Assembly: GCA_023249645.1 (NCBI GenBank)
Contig: JAHFCF010000022.1
Span: forward strand, 1-38,791
Direction: 5' to 3'
DNA: 38,791 nucleotides
Origin: Elusimicrobiota bacterium
Lineage (GTDB): Bacteria > Elusimicrobiota > Elusimicrobia > UBA1565 > UBA9628
The translations under genes were made by a program, and so were the position numbers. Position 1 is the stretch's first letter, and the number at the start of each line of letters is the position of its first letter. Below are positions 7,748 through 17,498 of the stretch, one piece after another. Below the pieces are notes generated by a model. The model did no database searches. It was given only the letters and a program-made list of their open reading frames with translations, and was not told the origin of the DNA.

Positions 7748-8122
7748 TCAGGCGCCTTCGGGCCATTTCTGGCGCAGATCTGCGTCTGAGAAGCCGAAAT
7801 GATGGGCCAGCTCGTGGCGCAGGGTGGTGCGGATCTGGCGGGCCAAGTCTTGTGATGTGTTGCACAAGGCTTCGATGTTCCTTTGATAGAGTACGATGCG
7901 CGCGGGCGGGTGCGAGCCGGAATAGGGGCTGGTCATGTCGGCGCGCGACAGGCCACGGTAGAGGCCCAAGAGGGTTTTTGAGCCCTTCCATCTCCCGGCC
8001 TCTAGGCCTGGAACAGAGCGGACCGAGATCTCCAGGTCCACGATAAGATTGAGGAATCGCTTGGGAATTTCTTTGAGGGCTTTTTCGGCCAGGTGCTCGA
8101 ATTCGCGGCGGGCGACCTTCAC
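7748..8122 (-). CDS. Zincin-like metallopeptidase family protein
   Basis: Small (124 residues) minimal zincin of the PF06262-like family. The metal-binding helix HELAHHF (HExxH at 103-107) is near the C-terminus, with SDADL following as a likely third-ligand region. The N-terminal half (FEHLAEKALKEIPKRFLNLI) matches the family start. Substrate unknown. The start GTG (8122-8120) overlaps the stop of the upstream glycosyltransferase gene by four bases (GTGA), so translation is probably coupled. A relic copy of its last 38 nt lies at 6133-6170. Confidence 0.85.
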   Translation of the reverse strand: MKVARREFEHLAEKALKEIPKRFLNLIVDLEISVRSVPGLEAGRWKGSKTLLGLYRGLSRADMTSPYSGSHPPARIVLYQRNIEALCNTSQDLARQIRTTLRHELAHHFGFSDADLRQKWPEGA

Positions 8123-8826
8123 AGGTTTTGTTGTCGGAGGAGCCGCCGCAGGAGCCGTGCATGGCGCCAGAGCTCCCGCAGCGGCGAGAGCTTGGAGTAT
8201 CCGCGCTGCCGCACACTCAGCAGGGCCGAGACCTCGGTCACGGATTTTCCCGAAGATAAAAAGAGCGCCGCGATCTCGGCGTTGATCTCAAAGCCGTCGC
8301 TCTGCAGGGGGATGGAGCGCAAGGCGGAGGCCCGGTAGAGCCGGAAGATCGGCGTGTAGGATGTCAGGCGGCAGCCGCAGACCATCCGGTAGAGGAAATT
8401 GGCGAGAAGGCTGGGCCAGCGGCGGATCCGGGAGATCTTCCGCAACCCCCAGATGTTCAAGAAAGGCGAGCCGACCACCATGTCCGCGTTGGTGGCGCGC
8501 TGCGCTTCAAGGAGGGCCGCGATCTGCGAGGGGGCAAAGGTCAGGTCAGCGTCCAGGGTCGCGATCCACTCGCCCGAGGCTGCGGAAAATCCCGTGCGCA
8601 GGGCCGCGCCCAGGCCTTGGTTGCGTTCGTGAGCGATGACTTTGAATCCCTGCCGTTCTTGGGCTATGGTCTGAAGGGCAGTGGACGTATCGTCCGTCGA
8701 TCCGTCGTCCACCGCCACCACTTCGTGGCTGACCCCCAAGGCGTCGAGGGCCGGGAAAAGTTTCTGCGCAAAGAGAGCGAGATTGCCTGACTCGTTGAAG
8801 CAGGGGATGATGACCGACAGGAACAC
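8119..8826 (-). CDS. Family 2 glycosyltransferase (DPM/ArnC-like)
   Basis: GT-A fold glycosyltransferase of 235 residues, probably acting on the cytoplasmic face of the membrane with a nucleotide sugar and a polyprenyl phosphate or glycan acceptor. Diagnostic pieces are SVIIPCFNESGNL near the N-terminus, VAVDDGSTDDT (nucleotide binding), ATLDADL (DXD-type metal site) and GSPFLN. There are no long C-terminal membrane helices, unlike ArnC. It is the distal part of the ugd-uxs-GT2-zincin minus-strand operon, with 3 nt to uxs. Confidence 0.88.
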   Translation of the reverse strand: MFLSVIIPCFNESGNLALFAQKLFPALDALGVSHEVVAVDDGSTDDTSTALQTIAQERQGFKVIAHERNQGLGAALRTGFSAASGEWIATLDADLTFAPSQIAALLEAQRATNADMVVGSPFLNIWGLRKISRIRRWPSLLANFLYRMVCGCRLTSYTPIFRLYRASALRSIPLQSDGFEINAEIAALFLSSGKSVTEVSALLSVRQRGYSKLSPLRELWRHARLLRRLLRQQNL

Positions 8827-8829
8827 GGT

Positions 8830-9758
<929 letters not shown>

Positions 9759-9759
<1 letters not shown>

Positions 9760-11078
9760 CAGGGCCGCCCCACGCTGCAGTAGGTGAAGCCGGCCGCGCG
9801 CACGGCCGCGGGGTCGTAGAGGTTCCTGCCGTCGAGCAGAAGGGGCACGCGCATGAGCTTGCGCACGCGCGGAAGGTCCAGGGTCTTGAATTCGGGCCAC
9901 TCCGTCAAGAGCGCCACGGCGTCGGCGCCTTTGACGCAGTCATAGGCATTCTTGCAGAAGGTCACGTGCTTCAAGGACGGGATGGCCTTGGCGTTCGCCA
10001 TGGCGACCGGGTCATAGGCCCGCAGGCGTACCCCGCGCTCCTGGAGCATGCGCGCGATGTCCACGCTGGGCGCAAAGCGCATGTCGTCCGTGTTGGACTT
10101 GAAGGCCAGTCCCAGGAGAGCCACGGTCTTGCCGGAGAGGTTCCAGAGATTCTCCTCGACCTTGTGCAGGACCCAGGCCTTGGCGGATTCGTTGATGTCC
10201 TTGACCGCCTTCAAGAGTTGGAAGTCGTAGCCCTTCTTCTTGCTGATCCAGTAGAAGGCCTCGAGATCCTTGGGAAAACAGAAGCCGCCGAAGCCCACGC
10301 CCGGCCGCAGGAAGAGCTTGCCGATGCGGGGGTCGAGGCCCATTCCCTGGGCGACCTGGACGACGTCCGCGCCCGCCTTCTCGCAGACGGCGGCCACGGC
10401 GTTGATGTAAGAGATCTTGACGGCCAAGAAGGAGTTGGAGGCGTGCTTGATGATCTCGGCGCTCTTGACGTCGGTCACCAGGACCGGGGCCTTGATGCCG
10501 GCGTAGACCTGGCGCATGACGGCTTCGGCGCGCGGCGAGGTCACTCCGAAGACGATGCGGTCGGGCTTGAGGAAGTCCGAGACCGCGGTGCCCTCGGCGA
10601 GGAATTCTGGGTTGGAGACCACATCATAGGCCACACCCCGCTTATTGAAGCGGTCCATTGTCTTGGAGACCCACTCGCCGGTCTCGACTGGGACGGTCGA
10701 TTTGTCCACGAGGACCGTGTATTCGCGCATGTCCTTGGCCACGGCCTCGGCCACGGCCTCCACGGCCGAGAGGTCGGCGGAGCCGTCCGGATGCGGCGGC
10801 GTGCCCACGGCGATGAACACGACCTGGGCCCGGCGCCCCTTGAAATGCAGACCCTCGGTGATGGAGCCGGCGAAATGCAGGCGGCCTGCCTTGATGTTGC
10901 GCAGGAAAAGCTTGTCCAGGCCGGGCTCATAGATCGGGATCTTCTTGGCCTTCAGGAACTTGAGCTTTTTCGGATCGGAGTCGACGCACACGACATGATG
11001 GCCGAGCTCGGAGAGGCAGGTGCCGGTCACCAGGCCGACATAGCCGGCGCCCACGACGCAGATGTTGAAATTTTTCAT
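9759..11078 (-). CDS. ugd: UDP-glucose 6-dehydrogenase
   Basis: Oxidises UDP-glucose twice with NAD to UDP-glucuronate. The 439 residues show the N-terminal dinucleotide motif GAGYVG (10-15), [30 protein letters not shown] and the catalytic cysteine C267 in [10 protein letters not shown]. Length is normal. The ATG at 11078 is preceded by a TAAAAT box at 11090-11095, just after the stop of the DUF2723 gene, so it may have its own promoter. It leads into uxs with overlapping stop and start. Confidence 0.95.
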
Positions 11079-11096
11079 AGGGGGAAATGATTTTAG

Positions 11097-13193
11097 CTAA
11101 TGGCGGGGCAGTTTTGCCAGGTTGGCGCGGGCGACCTCGGACTTGGGGTCCAGGGCGAGGGCCTGGCGGAAGAGCCGCTCCGCTTGCCGATACTGCTTCA
11201 AGTTGGCGTAGGTGATGCCCAACAGGTTGTGGGCCTCCGAGTTCTTGGAATCGAGCGAGAGGGATCTGCGGGCATAATCTCGGGCCGTTTTCTCATCACC
11301 CAGCATGAGATGCCCGATGCCCAGGAAGTACAGAGCCTCGGAATCCTTGTCCTTGAGTTCTTCCAGGATGCGGATGCCCTTGGAGGAGAACAGGCTGCGG
11401 GCCGCGGGCAGGTCGACTGCGGCGTGCAGGTAGGCCATGCCCGTGGCGCGGGGCATGGAGGGCGCTTTGGAAAACAGCGTCCTTTCATAGCAGGCGTCGG
11501 CCGAGCGCCAGTCGCCGCGCTCCACATAGAAATCTCCCAGCGCCCGGTCTCCCAGGGCCTCGGAGTTGAGGACGGGCGCCAAGAAGTAATCCTCATCGAA
11601 GCCGCGGGCCTGCTCAGGGTGCGTCTGCAGGAGGAAGGGATAGGAGGGCTGCTGCGGCGGCGCGGCCTTGGGCCGGATCTCGCAGACCAGGCCTTGGGAG
11701 AGCACGCTGAAGGCCTGCGTCCAGGCGCCGAGCAGAGGCAGAGACGGCGCGGCCAGGAACACGCGTTCCCCTTTCTTGAAGCGGCCGTTGATCATGCCGG
11801 CCAGCCAGGCCTCATAGGAGCTCCAGGAGGGCGGGGCAGCCGGGATGTGGACGACGTTCACGTCCGCGCGATAGTGCGCGACATCGCGCAGGTAGACCAG
11901 CGAGAAGATCTCGGTGTCGCCGCGCAGCAACAGCGAGGCTCCTTGCGGCAGGCTGCGCAGGAGGTTTTTTCCATAGTCCTCCACGATGAAGCAGCCGCGC
12001 CTGGACTGTTTCTGGGTGACGCAAGCGAATTGGAGGGCCAGACCGCAGGTCGTGAGAACGAGAACGCTTCTTAGAAGCCATGGCCGTTCTCTGAGTTTTT
12101 CTAAAGCAGCCAGAAATCCCGCTCCGACAAGGACGGCGAAGACGACCAGGGGCATGACCCAGAATTTGTGGATCAATTCCACGGAGAGCTCATCAGGAGG
12201 CATCCGGCAGAGGAGAGTGAAAAAGGGACCGCTCAGGAGCCAGGCCAGGAGGATGGCCGCTCCCAGAGCGGCCCTTCGCCGGCACAGATGCGCCGCGCCC
12301 AGCAGCCCGAGGAGCAGCCCGATGGGGGAGAAGTTCCTCGCGGTCTCCAGGGCAAAGTTCTTCATCCAGCCGAGAGCCCAGGCGGCCGTGACTTCCGCCT
12401 TCGTCGTGATGAGGCCTTGGGCCAGGGAGAAGGTGCCGAAATCCTCACGGAAAAGGACTTTCTTCAGGGTCAGCCAGGATTGGAGGGAAAGGTCATGGTG
12501 CACCAGGACCCAGACGATGGGATAGATGGAGAATCCGAGGCAGAAAAGAGCCAGCAAGCGGCTGAAGACCCTGGGGGTGAGCAGAGGCCAGGCGACGAGG
12601 AAGAGGGTCGGCGCCAGGAAGATCAGGGTGTGATGGTTGCCCAGGCCCAGGCCCATGAGGAAGGCCGCCCAGAAGGCGTCTTTTTTTTCTTGGCGCAAGC
12701 AGAGCCGGGTCGAGAGCCAGAGCAGGATGAGGATGATGAGCGCGTGCAGCGAGAAGACCTCGGCGGCGACCGCGTAGCGATAGAGCAGCGGCGCGGTCAA
12801 GAGCCCCACAGCCGCAAGGGCCGCGGCCAGGGACTGCTCGGGCGCCGGCGGCGCGGAGTCGGGACGCCGGATCTCCAGGAGGATATGCCAGAGCATGACA
12901 GCGGCGCAGGCGAAGAGGAATCCTGCGAACAGATTGAGCCGGTAGGGGATGTTCCCGACCGGGAGCATGCAGAATAACCGGGCGGCCACGAGATAAAGAG
13001 GGTAGCCCGGCGAATGCAGAAGCTCGAAGCGAGGCACGTCCATGGGCATCTCGGCGCTGTCGCAGGGGCCCAGGGACGGGTAGAGGCCGCAGACGGCCAG
13101 GACCAGGGCGCTGATGAAGATGAGGGCAGGCACCAGGATCTCCAGCCGAGCGGGCGCGGTGGGGACTGGGGCGATGACTCGCGGTTTTTTCAT
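11097..13193 (-). CDS. DUF2723 multi-membrane-spanning glycosyltransferase-like protein with C-terminal TPRs
   Basis: A 698-residue polytopic protein. The N-terminal region has a membrane helix followed by YPSLGPCDSAEMPMDVPRFELLHSPGYPLYLVAARLF, matching the DUF2723 signature (an acidic residue then HPPGYPLY-like), a family related to protein O-mannosyltransferases (GT-C fold). About ten hydrophobic helices run to about residue 400. The last about 130 residues contain tetratricopeptide repeats (EALYFLGIGHLMLGDEKTARDYARRSL; EAHNLLGITYANLKQYRQAERLFRQAL). It is likely to glycosylate proteins or lipids in the periplasm; the donor is unknown. Divergent from the HexNAc dehydrogenase gene, with a TATAAT box at 13208-13213 upstream. 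Confidence 0.82.
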   Translation of the reverse strand: MKKPRVIAPVPTAPARLEILVPALIFISALVLAVCGLYPSLGPCDSAEMPMDVPRFELLHSPGYPLYLVAARLFCMLPVGNIPYRLNLFAGFLFACAAVMLWHILLEIRRPDSAPPAPEQSLAAALAAVGLLTAPLLYRYAVAAEVFSLHALIILILLWLSTRLCLRQEKKDAFWAAFLMGLGLGNHHTLIFLAPTLFLVAWPLLTPRVFSRLLALFCLGFSIYPIVWVLVHHDLSLQSWLTLKKVLFREDFGTFSLAQGLITTKAEVTAAWALGWMKNFALETARNFSPIGLLLGLLGAAHLCRRRAALGAAILLAWLLSGPFFTLLCRMPPDELSVELIHKFWVMPLVVFAVLVGAGFLAALEKLRERPWLLRSVLVLTTCGLALQFACVTQKQSRRGCFIVEDYGKNLLRSLPQGASLLLRGDTEIFSLVYLRDVAHYRADVNVVHIPAAPPSWSSYEAWLAGMINGRFKKGERVFLAAPSLPLLGAWTQAFSVLSQGLVCEIRPKAAPPQQPSYPFLLQTHPEQARGFDEDYFLAPVLNSEALGDRALGDFYVERGDWRSADACYERTLFSKAPSMPRATGMAYLHAAVDLPAARSLFSSKGIRILEELKDKDSEALYFLGIGHLMLGDEKTARDYARRSLSLDSKNSEAHNLLGITYANLKQYRQAERLFRQALALDPKSEVARANLAKLPRH

Positions 13194-13207
13194 GGGCCGT
13201 GGCTTCG

Positions 13208-13226
13208 ATTATATTTATAGTAAAAT
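13208..13226. promoter_or_regulatory. Divergent promoter region between the DUF2723 gene and the UDP-HexNAc dehydrogenase gene
   Basis: On the minus strand TATAAT (13213-13208) lies 14 nt before the ATG at 13193. On the plus strand TATAGT (13216-13221) and TAAAAT (13221-13226) lie 4-15 nt before the candidate starts GTG 13231 and ATG 13237. The whole divergent control region is only about 40 bp. Confidence 0.4.
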
Positions 13227-13236
13227 AGGCGTGAAG

Positions 13237-14526
13237 ATGCTTGCCAAACTCGAGAATCATTCCGCGCGCATCGGGATCGTGGGCCTGGGCTATGTCGGCC
13301 TTCCCTTGGCCATGGAATTCTGCCGCAAGGGCTTCCGTGTGACTGGATTCGAGGTCAACCCGGCGCGCGCGCGCGATCTGTCCCGAGGCCGGTCCTATGT
13401 GGAGGACGTGCCTTCTCGGGAGCTCAGCCGTTGGATCCGGAAGGGTCGATTCGCCGCTTTCTCCGGTTTCGACGAGATCTCCCGTCAGGATGTCCTCATC
13501 GTCTGCGTGCAGACCCCCTTGCGCAAGACCAAGGAGCCGGATCTTTCCAACGTCATCGCCGCTGTCCGGCAGATCGCCGGGCGTCTCAAGCGCGGCCAGT
13601 TGGTGGTCTTGGAGAGCACCACCTATCCCGGGGTGACTGACGAGGTCATCCTTCCCATCTTGGAGGGATCGGGCCTGAGATTGGGCAAGGATTTCTTCCT
13701 GGCTTTCTCCCCGGAGCGGGTGGACCCGGGCAACCCGACCTGGACCATCGCCAACACGCCCAAGGTGGTGGGAGGTTCGGATGAGGCCTCCCTGCGGCGG
13801 GCGCGGGCCCTCTACTCCTGCATCGTCAACCGAGTCGTCCCCGTTTCGAGCACGCGGGTGGCTGAGACGGTCAAGCTTTTGGAGAACACCTTCCGTTCCG
13901 TCAACATCGCCTTGGCCAACGAGATGGCCCAGCTCTGCCATCCCCTGGGTCTCGATGTCTGGGAGATCATCGAGGCGGCGTCCACCAAGCCTTTCGGGTT
14001 CATGCCCTTCAGGCCGGGGCCGGGCATCGGGGGCCACTGCATCCCCAAGGACCCTCGCCTTCTGAGTTGGAAGGCAAAAACCCTGCACTTGAAGCCGCGA
14101 TTCATCGAACTGGCCTCTACCGTCAACAGCGCCATGCCGCACTACGCGGCCCGGCGCATCGCCGAGGCTTTGAAGACCCAGCGCCGCTCTTTGCGGAGAA
14201 GCCGCATCCTGGTCTTGGGCGTCGCTTACAAGCCCGGCGTGGCGGATTGCCGGGAATCCCCGTCCGTCGACGTGATGGCCCTTCTGGTCCGCGCCGGGGC
14301 GCGCGTCAGTTTCCATGATCCTTTTGTCGCGTCCGTGGAAATCAATGGTCGACACCTTGACTGTACACCTTTGACGGGACACGCTCTTAAAGGTGCGGAC
14401 TGCGTCGCCATCCTGACCGCCCATCACGCCCTCGACTACGCGCGGGTCGTGCGCCTCTCCCGCCTCGTCTTCGATGCGCGTCATGCGACGCGGGGACTGT
14501 CTTCCTCTAAGATCGTCCGACTCTGA
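13237..14526 (+). CDS. wbpA: UDP-N-acetylglucosamine 6-dehydrogenase-type nucleotide sugar dehydrogenase (WbpA/TviB family)
   Basis: Predicted to oxidise a UDP-HexNAc to the uronic acid for surface glycan synthesis. The 429 residues have GLGYVGLPLA (17-26), LESTTYPGVTDE (126-135), FSPERVDPGN (158-166, the signature of this subgroup) and the catalytic C268 in GIGGHCIPKDP. It is distinct from the UDP-glucose dehydrogenase of this window, which lacks FSPERVDPGN. The start is ATG 13237; a GTG two codons earlier is equally open. The exact substrate (GlcNAc, GalNAc or ManNAc) cannot be decided. It overlaps the histidine kinase gene in a TGATG junction. Confidence 0.88.
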   Translation: MLAKLENHSARIGIVGLGYVGLPLAMEFCRKGFRVTGFEVNPARARDLSRGRSYVEDVPSRELSRWIRKGRFAAFSGFDEISRQDVLIVCVQTPLRKTKEPDLSNVIAAVRQIAGRLKRGQLVVLESTTYPGVTDEVILPILEGSGLRLGKDFFLAFSPERVDPGNPTWTIANTPKVVGGSDEASLRRARALYSCIVNRVVPVSSTRVAETVKLLENTFRSVNIALANEMAQLCHPLGLDVWEIIEAASTKPFGFMPFRPGPGIGGHCIPKDPRLLSWKAKTLHLKPRFIELASTVNSAMPHYAARRIAEALKTQRRSLRRSRILVLGVAYKPGVADCRESPSVDVMALLVRAGARVSFHDPFVASVEINGRHLDCTPLTGHALKGADCVAILTAHHALDYARVVRLSRLVFDARHATRGLSSSKIVRL

Positions 14527-16313
14527 TGGGGCCCATGGCATCCGAGCAGTTCGACCGGCTGGCCGTGAAGGTCCTGCAAGGCCTGGCCCAGGGCGTGGGG
14601 CAGGCGGGGCTTTACAGGGCCAGCCATCCGGCGGTGTTGGCCGCTCTGCGCGCGATCGGGGGACTGCTGGCGGAAGTCCTGGCCCAGGCGGGCGGCGAGG
14701 TCTCTTTTTCCCTGGATCAGGACAAATGGCTGGCCAATGGAAGGCTGATCGCCGAGGATGGAAAGATCCCGCGCATTTTCACATCATTTTTTTCACGCCT
14801 CCAGCTTTCCAGCATCACATTCAAGACCGGAGTGACCCCGGTGGATCTGGCGGCCTTCTGTGAGCTGGCGGCTTTGCGGCCTGAGGCAGTCGCCTCCTGG
14901 AATCCCCAAGATTTCCTCAAGTCGCGCGGCATCACACACATCGGCCTCAACGAGGCGGTCTATGTCCGGGTCAATGGCGAGGCGCCTGCGCCCGGGTCGG
15001 ACGTTTCCGTTCCCGATGATCTGAGCTTTCAAGGGCAGACCATCGACAAGGCCATCGAGGCCTTGGTGAGCCGGGCGGTGCCTGAAGCGGGTCTGCGTGC
15101 CGCAGTCATCGCGCGCGTCAAGGAACTCGTGCAAGAAGATCTTCGCCGGCGCGTGGAAGAGGCCACTCGGACCATCGAGCACGAGAAGACCATCCTTCGC
15201 GGCGAGCAGGTCCGCACGAAGGCGGTGGTTGAAAATATAGCGGACGGCGTCGTGGTCGTCGACGGGCAGGGGCGCATCCTGATGATGAACCCCGCGGCGG
15301 AGAGGATCTACGGCAAGACTCTTGCCCAGGCTGCAGGTCAGCCCTTGAGTGCTCAAACCGGAGAAGGACGCATGGTCACTTTGGCCGGAGAAGTCAGCCC
15401 GGCGGCCGGCTTGCCCGCCGTCGACGTTCAAGCCGCGGCGGACATCCGTCGCACTTTGCGCGCGGCCGGGGCGGTGGTCCAGAACGAGGCGGGAAAGGTC
15501 GTGGGCATGGTCTCGACTCTCTCGGATGAGGCCAAATATAAGGAAATGCAGAGGATGCAGGAGGATTTCGTGGCCCATGTCACCCATGAGCTCAGAGCCC
15601 CGCTCTCCTCCATCCGCGCGGCCCTGGAGATCCTGGAAGGTCAATCCGGCGTCCGTCTTGATGCGGATGGGTCGAAGATGGTGGGCACGGCGATCAGGAA
15701 TTCCGATCGCCTGGCGGACATGATCAACAGCATCCTGGATTTTTCCAAGCTCGAGTCAGGCCAGATGACGGTGGCGCCCAAGCCGACCGATCCGGAGGGG
15801 CTCGCCCGCGAGGCGGCAGAGAGCCTTCGGCCTTGGGCCTCCAAGAAGGGGATTGAGATAGTGCTTTTGATCTCCCCAGGCCAGCCGCTGGTCCTGGCGG
15901 ATGGCAAAAGAACCATCCAGGTGCTCATCAATATCATCTCCAATGCGGTCAAGTTCACGCCGTCCGAAGGACGCATCACCGTGGCCCTGGCGCCATGCTC
16001 CGACAGTACGGGAAAGTTCGTGCGTTTCTCAGTGACCGACACGGGGCCGGGCATCGCCAAGGCCGACCAAAAGAAGATCTTCGACAAGTTCGTCCAGATC
16101 GCGACGGGCGAGCGTCAGCCCTTGGGCACTGGTCTGGGGCTATCGATCGCCAAGGCCTTGGCGCATCTGCAGGGCGGCAAGCTTTGGGTGGAAAGCGACC
16201 TGGGCCAAGGGGCGGCTTTTTTCTTCACCTTGCCCGTCTTTGCCGCGCCGCGCCGCGAGGCGGAAACGGTATCCGCGCCGAGGCCTTGGCTGGACAAGAT
16301 CCTCGGACGTTAA
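14526..16313 (+). CDS. PAS-domain sensor histidine kinase, cytoplasmic
   Basis: A 595-residue kinase without obvious membrane segments. Residues 1-150 form an unrecognised domain with SHPAVLAALRAIG and DKWLANGRLI, resembling N-terminal regions of some HD-GYP or type IV pilus-linked regulators. A coiled segment (200-235) leads to a PAS domain (VENIADGVVVVDGQGRILMMN, 235-330). Then follow HisKA with phospho-acceptor H354 in FVAHVTHELRAPL and a HATPase domain with N-box NIISNAVKFTP, G1 DTGPGIAKAD and G2 GTGLGLSIAK. There is no attached receiver. The single-domain regulator at 17499 is a candidate partner. Its last 4 nt overlap comF on the opposite strand. Confidence 0.93.
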   Translation: MGPMASEQFDRLAVKVLQGLAQGVGQAGLYRASHPAVLAALRAIGGLLAEVLAQAGGEVSFSLDQDKWLANGRLIAEDGKIPRIFTSFFSRLQLSSITFKTGVTPVDLAAFCELAALRPEAVASWNPQDFLKSRGITHIGLNEAVYVRVNGEAPAPGSDVSVPDDLSFQGQTIDKAIEALVSRAVPEAGLRAAVIARVKELVQEDLRRRVEEATRTIEHEKTILRGEQVRTKAVVENIADGVVVVDGQGRILMMNPAAERIYGKTLAQAAGQPLSAQTGEGRMVTLAGEVSPAAGLPAVDVQAAADIRRTLRAAGAVVQNEAGKVVGMVSTLSDEAKYKEMQRMQEDFVAHVTHELRAPLSSIRAALEILEGQSGVRLDADGSKMVGTAIRNSDRLADMINSILDFSKLESGQMTVAPKPTDPEGLAREAAESLRPWASKKGIEIVLLISPGQPLVLADGKRTIQVLINIISNAVKFTPSEGRITVALAPCSDSTGKFVRFSVTDTGPGIAKADQKKIFDKFVQIATGERQPLGTGLGLSIAKALAHLQGGKLWVESDLGQGAAFFFTLPVFAAPRREAETVSAPRPWLDKILGR

Positions 16314-17035
16314 GGCGCTGAGAGCGTCTGGCGCGCAAACACGAAGGCGGCGACGCGCGAGGCTCCAGCCCGATGCAGGGCGCGGCCGCACTCCTCCAGA
16401 GAGCTCCCCGAAGTGCAGATGTCATCGATGATGAGGAGTCTTAAGCCTTTGACCTGAGGCTTGGCCACGAAGGCCCCGGAGAGGTTCTGGCGGCGGGCCT
16501 CTTGGTCCAGATCCCACTGCGGCTTCGTGGCCTTGGGGCGTTCCAGGAGATTTTTCATGGGCAAGCCGGTCGCTCGGCTGAGTTCGCGGGCCAGTATCTC
16601 CGCTTGATTGTAGCCGCGCTCGCGCAGGCGCCTGGGGTGAAGGGGAACCGGGACTAGGGCGTCGCAGCCGGAGAGCTCGCCGAAGCGCGCGAAATGCCCG
16701 GCCATCCAGCGGCCGGCGGCCTGGGCCGCGTCTTGGCGGCCGCGGTATTTGAAGCCGTGCGCCAGGGCTGGGACGGGGCCCTTATAAAGGAAGGCGGCGC
16801 GGATCGTGCGGCAGGCGCAGGGATGGCCTGAGCAGGCGGGGCAAAGGATCTTGCCGTTCAAGAGCGGTTCGGCGCAGCGCAGGCAGAAGGGCGGCTCGGC
16901 TGGGACGAGTTTTGAGAGGCAAGCGGGGCAGAGGGGCTCTCGCCAATCAGACGCCAAGTCTTCACGGCAATGGCAGCAGGTCTGGGGCAGGAGCCAATGC
17001 AAGGCCGTCGCTTTGAGCTGGGACAGGAGGGCCAT
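16310..17035 (-). CDS. comF: ComF family phosphoribosyltransferase-like protein
   Basis: ComF/GntX proteins assist DNA uptake during natural transformation in several bacteria. The 241-residue protein has an N-terminal zinc region with several CxxC pairs (TCCHC, CPAC, CLRC, CPAC, within residues 19-72) and a C-terminal phosphoribosyltransferase fold with the PRPP-type loop LLIIDDICTSGSSLEECG. The middle has LVPVPLHPRRLRERGYNQAEILA, the family hallmark. It converges with the histidine kinase gene (4-nt overlap) and follows the pseudo-receiver gene by 39 nt on the same strand. Confidence 0.92.
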   Translation of the reverse strand: MALLSQLKATALHWLLPQTCCHCREDLASDWREPLCPACLSKLVPAEPPFCLRCAEPLLNGKILCPACSGHPCACRTIRAAFLYKGPVPALAHGFKYRGRQDAAQAAGRWMAGHFARFGELSGCDALVPVPLHPRRLRERGYNQAEILARELSRATGLPMKNLLERPKATKPQWDLDQEARRQNLSGAFVAKPQVKGLRLLIIDDICTSGSSLEECGRALHRAGASRVAAFVFARQTLSAP

Positions 17036-17074
17036 ACACTCTATACGATCGAGGCCCTGAAAAGTTCCAGTGTT

Positions 17075-17461
17075 TTAGGCAGGATTCTTTCGGCGGCGCA
17101 GAAGTCCCCGGGCGCGCGCGGAAAAGATGGCCGCTAAGAAGGGCTTGCAGTAGCACTCGGCCCCCGACTTGAGGAGCTCTTGGATCTCTTCGGCTTTGAG
17201 CTGGTCGTTGACGATGAGGATGCCGGCCGAGCGGGTCAGAAGATGCGTCTTGAGGGTCCCGAGGGCTTCATGGCATTGGCAGGCGTTGAGTCGGGCCAGG
17301 ACCGCCAGGTCTTGCCTGGCCGTGTCCGAACTGCGCGCTTCCACGGCAGACAGAGCCGCGGCCAAGGAGGATTGTGCGCAGATGCGGCAGCCGTATTTGG
17401 CGAGCTCCATGACGCAGCGCGAGGCCAGTTCCTGGTCCGGGGATATGATGAGCGCGTTCAC
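17075..17461 (-). CDS. Degenerate receiver-domain protein (pseudo-receiver)
   Basis: The 128 residues follow the alternating strand/helix order of a response-regulator receiver: NALIISPDQELA (strand 1), ELAKYGCRICAQSSLAAAL, AGILIVNDQLKAEEIQELLKSGAECYCKPF (strands 4-5). The conserved lysine before Pro is kept in CKPF, but the acidic pair after strand 1 is reduced to one Asp and no phospho-acceptor Asp is visible at strand 3 (LAVLARLNAC). It is therefore unlikely to be phosphorylated. The GTG start (17461-17459) sits 6 nt after a TAGACT box. It is upstream of comF and divergent from the intact receiver gene. Confidence 0.65.
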   Translation of the reverse strand: MNALIISPDQELASRCVMELAKYGCRICAQSSLAAALSAVEARSSDTARQDLAVLARLNACQCHEALGTLKTHLLTRSAGILIVNDQLKAEEIQELLKSGAECYCKPFLAAIFSARARGLLRRRKNPA

Positions 17462-17467
17462 CCGGTC

Positions 17468-17473
17468 AGTCTA
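17468..17473 (-). promoter_or_regulatory. -10 box of the pseudo-receiver gene
   Basis: TAGACT on the minus strand lies 6 nt before the GTG start, the same spacing as at uvrC, rpsT and leuS. No Shine-Dalgarno is visible. Confidence 0.35.
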
Positions 17474-17481
17474 CAAAAATA

Positions 17482-17490
17482 TGGTAGCAT
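17482..17490 (+). promoter_or_regulatory. Extended -10 box of the CheY-like regulator gene
   Basis: TGGTAGCAT (TGN-TANNNT) ends 8 nt before the ATG at 17499. A similar TGATAGCAT precedes the deaminase gene at 34347 by 9 nt. Confidence 0.35.
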
Positions 17491-17498
17491 GCATCGCA

